In this document: one piece after another, positions 44,376 through 52,551 of the stretch
How the letters are laid out: each line of letters starts with the position of its first letter
Position numbering within the stretch: the first letter of the stretch is position 1
Program-made: the position numbers and the translations under genes
The notes under the pieces: model-generated
Database searches by the model: none
What the model was told of the DNA's origin: nothing
What the model saw: only the letters and a program-made list of their open reading frames with translations
DNA from: Haplomitrium mnioides
Lineage: Eukaryota > Marchantiophyta > Haplomitriopsida > Calobryales
Reading direction: 5' to 3'
DNA: 52,551 bases
Assembly: GCA_049999725.1 (NCBI GenBank)
Contig: JBNGIS010020149.1
Coordinates: 1-52,551, forward strand

Positions 44376-45895
44376 CTATCTGGTCATCACCCTGTAGCAG
44401 TCCCCTAGTGTGGGGGTCTCCCAATCGGGCAATGCATCTTCCTCCTCTTCAGGTTTTAAAGCTATCAAATTGACTACTGCCGACAGCGGCGGATTCCCAC
44501 CTGCATTGGAGGCTATTTCTGGCCTCTTATTGAGGGGACAATTCACAACTACATGTCCCTCCTTCTTACACTGAAAACACAATGCTGTCGGCTGCCCCTG
44601 GTTCTGCTTCCTCAGCTCAGGGCAGTTACGCGAGATGTGTCCAGGCTGACCACACTTCCAGCACACTATGATGGTCGTTCTTGGTAGTCTAGTTGTAGTC
44701 CAACCGCTCGATTGCCCAACCCCTATGCGTGCATGTCTCCCTAGGATGGTACGAGGTCCACTGTTGATCTGGTACACAGGTTCCGGTGCCTCCTCTTGAA
44801 CATATTCGACTTCTTCACATATGTATTCCGAAGGCTCTTCCCTCACATAATGCATGGTGTTGGCTTCAGTAGGGCACTCTTGAGGAGAAAGTCTGTGCTT
44901 GTTGCACTTGATGCACCATACACCCACCCTCCTGGTGGGTAGTGGTCGGCCCTCTAGTTTGAGTCCAGTGAGGAGTATGTTCATGGCCTCCATCTTTGCG
45001 CTCAACTCCTCCAGTGGGTCTTTCCCCCCTTTCCTTTTGCTCGGCTCTAGTTCAGGTTCCCGGTCCAGACCTTTCTTGGATCTTCTTTTCTTGCTCTCCC
45101 TTTGGTAGTGGGAGTGTCGGTCTTTCCTTTCCTTGGCCTCCCTCTTCTTCTTTTGCTCCTTCTTCTTCTTCTTTCTTCTGGACGACCTATCCTTACTTGA
45201 ACTGCTACTGTCAGAGTCAACCTCACTCTTTGAAGTGGATGCAGAGCTCTTTTATGACTCCTCATCACTATTTGAGCTTCTTGAAGAATCCTCCGACTCA
45301 TAATTAGCTCTTGACCTGTGTCGAGAGTTATTGATGGCAGCTTTGACATGGGATTGGGCGGTAGTCACCGTAGGTTCCAGATCTTGGGGATTGGTTTGTC
45401 GCATCCATGTCCCTATTTCTCGGGGCAGGGCTGCCAGGAACCATGAGGTTAGCATCCCATCTATGGTAGGTGGGTTCAGCTTCCTTGCCACCTTTTTGAA
45501 CCTTTGTAAGAATCTCCTCACTGATTCTTTCTTCTTCATTCTAAGCTGCCCCATCCGGATAAGAGCCTTTGTCTCTTCCCCAATCTTTCTGAACTCCGAC
45601 ACAAAGGCAACCTTGAAGGCACCCCAGTCCCTCTTGATGTTTTCAAGGAGGTCTTTGTACCAAGGCTGGGCTTCTCCTTTCAACACAACATGCAGGATCT
45701 CATTTTCACATAGGCTTTGCCATTTGTTGTGGCAGTGTTTTCCAGGTCGTCCAGCCATTCATCTGGGTCATCCTTTGAGCGTCCCTTGAATGACTTGTAT
45801 TTAAATCTGCTCCGAAGCCCAGAGGGTGGTAATGGATTGGCCATCCCCCCACTGGCCACTACAACTTCCACCCAAACGTCTCTTTTGTTCGCCAC
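44376..45895 (-). pseudogene. R7 gag
   Basis: Starts MANKRD at 45895, 125 bp after the primer site. N-terminal FKYKSFKGRSKDDPDEWLDDLEN; a frameshift near 45700; GEAQPWYKDLLENIKRDW, KESVRRFLQRFKKVARKLN, and a Trp codon intact at the site of the R4 and R5 gag stops. A very basic Lys/Arg linker (about 45180-45060) resembles a nuclear-localisation or RNA-binding stretch. Two CCHC knuckles (CWKCGQPGHISRNC, CFQCKKEGHVVVNC) lie at 44665-44540. Stops at 45252 and 44376. It is the reference copy for Gag in this window. Confidence 0.92.
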
Positions 45896-46019
45896 TCTTC
45901 CTCAACATGCTCCACAACAGCTCTGTATCTCAGAATGTGCTTCTCAATCTGACTGTGGGTCTCTGGTACACCGGTGCTAACTTGGTTCCGGGTTGGTCTC
46001 AAGTTTTTTCAAACCTTTG

Positions 46020-46036
46020 CCCTCCTTCTAGCGCCA
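46020..46036 (-). other. R7 primer-binding site (putative)
   Basis: Minus strand TGGCGCTAGAAGGAGGG, 10 nt beyond the 5' LTR. The same site is found in R3 and R4. Confidence 0.7.
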
Positions 46037-46046
46037 AAAAAATCTA

Positions 46047-46947
46047 TGTCACCCACTTCCCTCCTCTCTTAACACCTGGTTGAGGCTTTTTCCAGAAAAA
46101 ATGGTGACAAAGAGTAACAAGGGTCTTTAATGAGACGGCCCCAGCACCTTCGTTAATGAATTCAGGTCTTAACGACCTTGAACTTCTCACCTGATCTTCG
46201 TGCTTCAATTTTCCCTCTTGCTCACAATTTCTCTCCTCTGGCAAATTCCTTGATCTCTCCTACACGTTCACTCCCTTTGCAATCCCTTTGGATGTTCGAA
46301 TGTAGCTGATTGATCCCGTCGGATTGAGTTGTGCTGATTGATCCAGCCCGCTCCTCGGCCTGAAGTGCCCCTTTCTCCCATGCGCGCGATTCTCCCAGCC
46401 TGCGAAATGCTTGATTCGTGGCCTTGATCCGAGCGGAAGGTGCCCTCCTAATATCCCATAAGTTCTTCCCCAGACGGTCGATGTCATATATAAACCTCCC
46501 ACTCCTTTGTTCTTTCGAGAGGCAGCCCCCTAGAGGGGTGTAAGGCCACCGCATTCCCTTCTCTGCCCTTGGACGGACCTAGTTCAGGGCTAAACCCCCC
46601 CCCCCCCCCCCCCAAGGGCAGGCTGTCCTCCAAGTTAGATAGTTAAGAAATTAGTGGGCTTGGCTTGGCCCTCAACAATTAGGTTAGTTTTATTACTTTT
46701 TATATTTTTATTTCTCCATCAGACTTCTAAAGTAAACTTATCGTGATCCAACTTAACACCACATTCCAGTATATTATTTCCATGACTTGTGACCTCAATC
46801 CTCCCCTTCTCTCCAAGCCTATCTTGACCCTTTTTTATGTACATAGGAAGCTTTTTTTTCCCAAAACATCTAACCTGCATGGCTTCTCACTTAATTTTTA
46901 AAATTTTTTGAAAATATTACACAAAGTACCTTTACACCCGGCTGACA
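46047..46947 (-). repeat. R7 5' LTR (901 bp)
   Basis: Complete; 19-C run at 46595-46613 (plus strand). TATA box TTATATATG at 46486-46494 (minus), about 460 bp into the LTR. Confidence 0.93.
46486..46494 (-). promoter_or_regulatory. TATA box of R7 5' LTR
   Basis: GGGAGGTTTATATATGAC on the minus strand. It is conserved in the 3' LTR (39644-39652) and in modified form in LTR-C (7962, 38892). It probably sets the R7 transcript start 25-35 bp downstream. Confidence 0.55.
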
Positions 46948-48976
46948 GCTACGCGATTGATTCCAAGGAAATTCAAAGGAAAACTCTCTTCTATTGCGTG
47001 ATCGAATGGGGAGGAGTTGTGACGAAACTAAACTCCAGTGGTGAGGAAATGCCTCTACAAGGAATAGAGAGCCCTGCGATGAAAGAATCCTGCGATGAAG
47101 AGAGCGGATGAAGGATGCTATGCTGTGAAATTGAAATGTTGATTTTGATGGAGTGAGGCAGTGCTGCGTCTTGTTTGGGAATTGAACGACGAAAAAGAAG
47201 GTTACCTGATCTAAATCGACGGCTAGAGATTGTGCTGAAGAGATAATGAACGATCGAGTTGTTTGGGAAGAAGAATCCCTGTTGCGCGATCGAATGGAGA
47301 GGAGCTGCAGCGAATGATCGACTCGTGGATTGGTTCGAAAGGAAGAAAATAAAGAATCAAATGAGGAGTGAAACGACGAACGATCGGATCGAAGAACAAG
47401 TGATCTGCGAAGAGTCGAGGTTCGATGTCCATGATGTCTAATCCGAAGAATGGAGCGAAAATCAGCCTTCCTATGTGGGGAGCCTAGTTAAGATGGTTCT
47501 GATTCGTCTTCCGATGTGGAGAGGACCAGTTAAGAGGGATCCGAAGTAGGATAATGATTAATCGGCCAAAAGGATGACATGTCAAAGATTCGGACGAGAG
47601 GAAGGTGATTTTGAAAGTTCGAATCAGACATCTTCAGAAAGTTTGAAATGGATCTGCAGAGCCTATCATTCTTACATCGAGCTTTTTCACACCTTAGTGA
47701 AAAGAAGAAGCCTCTAAGGGTTCTTATATCAAGGGGATTCACGAGAAGGAAGAGTTCGAGGTAGAGAAGAAGAGGAATCCGAAATGAAGATAAAAACAAT
47801 GTTTCACTTGAAGAGCAAGGCGCCGAAATAGTGACCTATCGACTGTCTAGCCAGAAAGGTGCCGAAACAGCCACTTATCAATGATCCATTAGAGGAATAA
47901 TGAGGGATGCGGAACGGGCGATCAATCGACGGTCTAGCAAGAGGAGGGACAAAAGGTGTCAAAATAGGGATATATCAAAGGTCCGGTTATAAGAGGAATG
48001 AAGATGCCAAAAGGGTGATAAATCGACAGTCTTGTTAGAGAAGGAACAAGGGGAGCCTACTTAAGGGGGTTCCAATTCGCCTTAAAGTGTGGAGAACCCC
48101 ACTTAACAAGGATCCGATTGACCTCCCTAAATGGAGAGACCACTTATCAAGGATCCGTTGGGGGAAGTACAATGGGGCCAAAACAAGAATATAGCGTAGA
48201 TCTGTTGTAGGAAGAACAAGTGCTGAAATAGCAATTTATCAACAGTCCAAGGAGAAGCAAGCAACGCTGAAATAGTGATCTATCATAGGTTTGACAAGAA
48301 GAAACAAGAAAGGATCAGCCGAAAGGATGACGAATCACAGATCCAACCAGAGGAGAACTAAGGATGTCGAAGAGGGGATCTAGTGCAGATTTGACGGAGG
48401 AGGAAGCTGTGCCGAAAAGAGGATCTATCACCGATCCAACGAGGGCAAAAACAGAGGTCTTTGTAGTTCTTATTTAGAGGGTTAAGGGCGTTGCGGATGA
48501 TGTGACAGCTGGGAAAGTCAGTAGGTCAACGGGCGATCAGCGCGACGGTTCGCCTACCCCTTTGTAGGGTGGCGACAAACGGCGCCACAATGGAAACGTG
48601 ATGTCCTCAGCGGGACTCTGGGAATCATGGGGAATCTTAGGGATTCTGCAGGAATCTTAGACTTTTGTGGAAACGTGACACCCTCAACGAGACTCTAGGA
48701 ATCAGCGGGAATCTTAAAGATTCTGTAGGAATCTTAGACCTTTGCGAAAATGTGGTGCTTCAAGAGAGCCCGAAGGATTCTTCGGAGTGTCCGCGGACCT
48801 GCGCAGAAATGTGGTGCTTCAAGGACACCGGTAGAGCTCTTCGGATCGATAGTCAACTTTGGAACAAACCTCGAAATTCACATCAAATCTGCGGCGAGCT
48901 TTGTCACCTTGCAGAATTAAGCCAAACCATTGGAACTCACATCAGATCTATGCCAAGCTTCATTGCCTTGCATAAT
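46948..48976 (+). repeat. R2 LTR-C copy 2, piece 2
   Basis: Continues the sequence cut at 39204. It matches 8450-10356 of copy 1, including the tandem array (47560-48440), one CCTACCCC module (48551) and the 77-bp two-unit repeat (48598, 48675). A segment near 47000-47260 has no counterpart in copy 1 and repeats TGCGTGATCGAATGG-type sequence. A 160-bp sample differs from copy 1 by about 11%. Confidence 0.75.
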
Positions 48977-51900
48977 TGTTGGCCGGGTGTGCATGAGTTT
49001 TTGCTTTTTTTTGGGATTCCTGAGCCTCTAGCCTAGTTGATCTCTTCTGTTTATGTTAATCTTGTGTATTCCTTTGTATTTTATTGTTTTATAGTTGTTA
49101 TGCCAATCCTGCACCTTTTTCCTTTCCTTCCTTTTCCTTCTCTTCCTTTCCTTTCTGTTTTCCCCAGTGAGTGTCAGTGATCCTGTGATTCGAGGGGAAG
49201 CCCTGTGGGATCCAGAGAAGACAGGTAGAAGGGCTAACAGGAGGATCAAAGGAACTCCCAGCAAATCGTGACTAAGGTGGGGCTGATAAGGGTGATCAAG
49301 AGGAAATCAAGGAGAGCTCAGAGGGAGGTCTTCAGAGGGAGATCGTCAGAGGGAGATCAGAAGAAAGAATCCAGCCACAATCGAGGAAGAATCCACGAGA
49401 GGAGTTACGGGAGATGAAGGCGAGGGGGTGAAAGTCGGGATCCACAACGGAGGAGCAAACAGTTTGGACCAGTGCATTCTCAAATCGTGACCATTCGGGG
49501 CGTGCCATATCTTGATGGAGAGAAGAGCTCGAGGCGATCGTAGGGCAATTTGAATCGAAGTGAACGAGGCACAAATAAGGAAGAACGACCTTCGGGAAGT
49601 TAACCGACGGCCGCTGCACCGAGGAGTCCGTGGAGCGCTGCGGAAACGTGGTGGCTCCTGGGGGTCTGAAGGAACGACGGGACTGCGCCTTCCTAAGTGG
49701 GGGGACTGCTTAACAGGGATCAGCCAAGGGGGGTCCGACGGATCGGAATAGGGCCAAACGGGATAGGCGAAGCGGCGACTAACAAAGAGGTGACTTATCA
49801 CCATTTCTGCGGCGGAGGATTGCTTAAGGCAACTGCGAGGTTAAACGGGAAGGACGAAGCGGCAACAAATCATGGTCTCGAAGCCAACGGGAGTCCGAAG
49901 GGCGCTGCGGAAACGTGGCAGCCCCAGCACATCTCACGGGATTTGGGGACACGCGTCAGTCCCAAGGAGTCCGCGGAACCTCTGCGGAGAAATGGCGACC
50001 CTCACGGGAAGTAGCCCTCCTAAGTGGGCTTCCTACTTAAAGTGGTTCCGAGCATCATACGATGTGGGGATACCTGTTAAAGTGGATTACGAAGCGGGCT
50101 AATTAAGCGGACGAAAGGGTGACAAGTCGAAGATTCGGACAAAGAGGAGGAGATTGTGAAAGTTCGCATCAGACGTCATCCGAAAGTTCGAAGTGGATCT
50201 GCGGTGTTCTTACAACGAACTCTTTCACAAGTCAGGTAAAATAGACTCCCTCAATGTTCCTACATCAAACTTTTCGATGCCTTAGTGAAGGGAAGGATCC
50301 CCTCAGGGTTTCTATATCAAGGGCAATGGCCGAAATGAAGATAAGGTGTGGTTACACTTGAAGAGCAAGGTGCCGAAATAGTGACCTATCGACGGTTGGG
50401 ATGGAAAAGGGAGAAGGTGCCGAAACAGGAATATGTCGAAGAACCGGTTAAGTGGAGAATGAGGATGCCAAAAGGGAGATACATCAATGATTCGCCAGAG
50501 GAAGCACGAAGAGGCCGAAAACACGACTTATCAACGGCCCGGTTAGCAGAGGAAGGATGGTGATGAAACAGCGATGAATCGAAGACCCGCGAGTCCGAGG
50601 AATCCAACGGGGTCCCCCAACGCGCCACGTGTCCCCCAACTGAAGTCCGCGGAATTCTACGGGGTGCCCTGAAGTGCCACATGTCCTAGAGGCGCCGTCC
50701 GACGCCGTTTTCTGCAGGGAAGTTGGACCGCCACCTTTGACTAACATCCGAAGTTGACCTGCAGTCCGAAGAATCCAACGGACTCCTCTGATGCGCCACG
50801 TGTCAACTGTTTGATGTCCGTCGTGTCCGATCCGAGCAACGCAGTGGAAGTGGGGATCCGTCGAGCTTACGAAGTGGAGATCCTACTTAACAGTGATCCA
50901 GCCAGAGGAGATCCAAGAGTATCGAAACAGCGATAAATCGAAGATCCGGCGGCCGAAGAGTCTCACGGGGTGGCCAGTCCGAGGAATCCAACGGATTCCC
51001 CCGACGCGCCACATGTTAGCCTTCCAACGTCCGAGGAATCTCGCGGGCTGTCAGGCTAACACGAGGAAAACGCAAAGGAAAAAGGTGTGTCGATTCAAAT
51101 GCCGATTGCCAGAGCTACAGATGTCAGATTGGCGGGAAATTAGTCTTGTTGGAAAGTAAACGACGAGGCGCAGCTGTTGGCGTAACTTTCACCCTCTGCA
51201 CCTGGTAAAAAACCCACCTACGAGCCACGTAAAAATGCAGGATACACCTCTCAGCCGTGAGATAAGTGAAACAGAGACTTCCAAGGAAGGGCGGTGATGA
51301 ATCGTCAAGGCTGGAGGGGAAACGAGCGCGGGGATAGACTACCTCGCTTCGAAGCTACGGGGAGTGGTTTTGGGTGCAAGGAAAGCAGCGAGATACGAGG
51401 AGAGAGTTCTGATGAGACTTCTGGTGAGGGGGTGTACTCGTGAGGGAATGCTATCACAGGGTGGAGGTGGACTGAGGGAGTGCTGGGAATCGCTGGGCAG
51501 GAGGCTCTAGAGGCTCAGACTACTCAGGTGTACTCGCATGTGAATGCAGGCCAGCATTTGGAGGTGGACCAACACGTAGAGGAGAGGAGGATTCTTTCAG
51601 TCTGTATTTCGTAAGGGGCAGCCAAGGGGGGTCATGGTGTCAGCTCAGCTTTGGTTTGTGCAGGAGATCAGTCCCAGCAGCATTCCGAGAAGGTTGCTGG
51701 CGTTAAAATCTTGTGGAGTCAAGAGAGGAGTGGCTGTGTTAGTGCCCGTGCACTGCAGAGAAGATCCCTTTGAAGCTCAAGGTGGAGTGGGTGGCCAGCA
51801 GTCGAGAGGACTGTCTTCCAGAGGTGGAAGTTAAAGAAATCCTCTTCCAAGCCTGAGGGGGTAAAGTTAGGGCTTCTCGCGAGGGAAGTTGAAAAACTAT

Positions 51901-52427
51901 CTAGATAAGAGTGCGTGGGTGAGGAGTGAGAGAAAGGCTGGAATTGCTGAAGGAATGTTGGAGGAGAGATGGGTTCTTGAGAAGTGAACAAGGCTGCAAT
52001 GTTGGCAGGACAGGGCGTGTGTGTAGATGTGTATGTTTATGTGTATTGTTAGATTTTGTGTTCTGTCTGGAGTTCTAAGAAGTTCTTAGTTTAGAAGGCA
52101 TGCATTCCATTTACCAAATCCTGAGGATACCCTGAACAGGGGAGGTTAGGAATAACAGCATTGTATTATGATAATTGGATGCTGGGATCTATTTCCCTTC
52201 TTTGTACAAGGTGATTGAGTCCAGATTTGGGCTCTGAAGTATATTTTGGAATTTATTCAGCAGCAAGTCTATTCACTTGTGTGTGTGTCCTTGAGAAATG
52301 CATGTGAATAAGCAAGGGGGGCTGCTGAATGACTCACCAAGAGGCCAGAATCAGATGCTCTGGTCTATCTTCCCCTGTCTTCCAAGTGGCACTTTTCGAG
52401 GTTAAGGCCTGAAGAAGGGGTGTGACC
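48977..52427 (+). repeat. R8: long LTR inserted in LTR-C copy 2
   Basis: Begins TGTTGGCCGGGTGTG, an LTR-like terminus, exactly where similarity to LTR-C copy 1 stops. The first 600 bp are unlike the other LTRs and include a long pyrimidine tract (49105-49155). From about 49650 the familiar arrays, G-box sites, R/U5 and the ending GGTTAAGGCCTGAAG...GTGTGAC appear. Its interior or partner LTR lies outside the window, or it is a solo LTR. Confidence 0.65.
50624..50803 (+). promoter_or_regulatory. G-box and W-box cluster in R8 LTR
   Basis: GCCACGTGTC at 50624-50633 and 50794-50803, a decayed GCCACATGTC between, and TTGACC near 50754. GCCACGTGTC is the full bZIP G-box consensus. The intervening module has a degraded hairpin block. 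Confidence 0.5.
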
Positions 52428-52551
52428 TGTATCTGTGGGCATTGGAGTTGTGTGCTTGGGTGTTGTGCTTGGGTTTTGTTGAGGGTTGTGCAGCACTCCA
52501 GAGTTGGTAAGTAGAAGTTGGGGTCCATTCGGTGCAAAGCCCCTCCCATAA
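52428..52551. other. Right edge, unassigned
   Basis: GT-rich sequence after the R8 terminus. No primer-site 17-mer, ORF or match elsewhere in the window. It may be element leader or older flank. Confidence 0.3.

Larger units (their letters stand above)
39205..46947 (-). mobile_element. R7: Ty3/gypsy element with short LTRs, nearly full length
   Basis: 7743 bp: 5' LTR 46947-46047, primer site, gag, protease, RT, RNase H, integrase, purine tract, 3' LTR 40113-39205. The LTRs differ at about 31 of about 880 positions by eye (3.5%), plus C-run length. Proteins align with R1, R4 and R5 throughout, yet its LTR is four times shorter and lacks the arrays. Frames have about seven stops and several frameshifts. 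Confidence 0.95.

Noticed and set aside
1-52551. A host gene, defence system or biosynthetic cluster hidden between elements
   Set aside because: Both strands were read through; every long frame with recognisable domains belongs to gag or pol, and nearly all the remainder aligns to LTRs.

Overview
The window is a stack of dead plant-type LTR retrotransposons. I find no host protein gene, rRNA, tRNA gene or CRISPR array. Ty3/gypsy elements lie in both orientations with one Ty1/copia element. The copia primer site matches initiator tRNA-Met, the LTRs carry plant-type W-box and G-box/bZIP motifs, and many stops fit decay at CHG or CG cytosines. Together these point to a repeat-rich land plant, or possibly a charophyte alga; the sequence does not fix the species.

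Element names used here: R0, LTR at 1-2092 (+). R1, gypsy remnant 2093-7098 (+) with half of RT, RNase H, integrase and a truncated 3' LTR. R2, an older LTR pair ('LTR-C', +) that most later elements landed in: copy 1 is split into 7582-10584, 20540-21234 and 38056-38544; copy 2 into 38545-39204 and 46948-48976. R3, gypsy 10585-20534 (-), flanked by a perfect ACGAT duplication. R4, gypsy nested in the gag of R3 (11683-16623, -). R5, gypsy 21235-38050 (-), nearly complete in domains. R6, Ty1/copia 29336-34900 (+), nested in the gag of R5. R7, gypsy 39205-46947 (-), the best preserved, inserted in LTR-C copy 2. R8, long LTR 48977-52427 (+), inserted in LTR-C copy 2. The only stretch I cannot assign is 7099-7581, plus a 124-base tail at the right edge.

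The gypsy elements share one plan: LTR, a 17-nt putative primer site (TGGCGCTAGAAGGAGGG), Gag with two CCHC knuckles, a protease with a D-G-G motif, RT, RNase H, integrase without a chromodomain, a purine tract, LTR. Hand-counted LTR divergence (R5 about 14%, R3 about 7.5%, R6 about 4.4%, R7 about 3.5%) agrees with the nesting, R6 being younger than its host R5. All coding regions carry stops or frameshifts, and some catalytic residues are lost.

The most interesting non-coding structure is in the 3.5-4 kb LTRs. Their U3 parts hold tandem modules that combine a W-box (TTGACC), a GC-rich hairpin-capable block and a bZIP site (TGACGTGGC or GACACGTGGC), next to a degenerate 55-60-bp tandem array. 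These arrays recur in LTRs of otherwise different families. LTR-C looks like a hybrid of a short 0.9-kb LTR type (R7) and the long array-bearing type.
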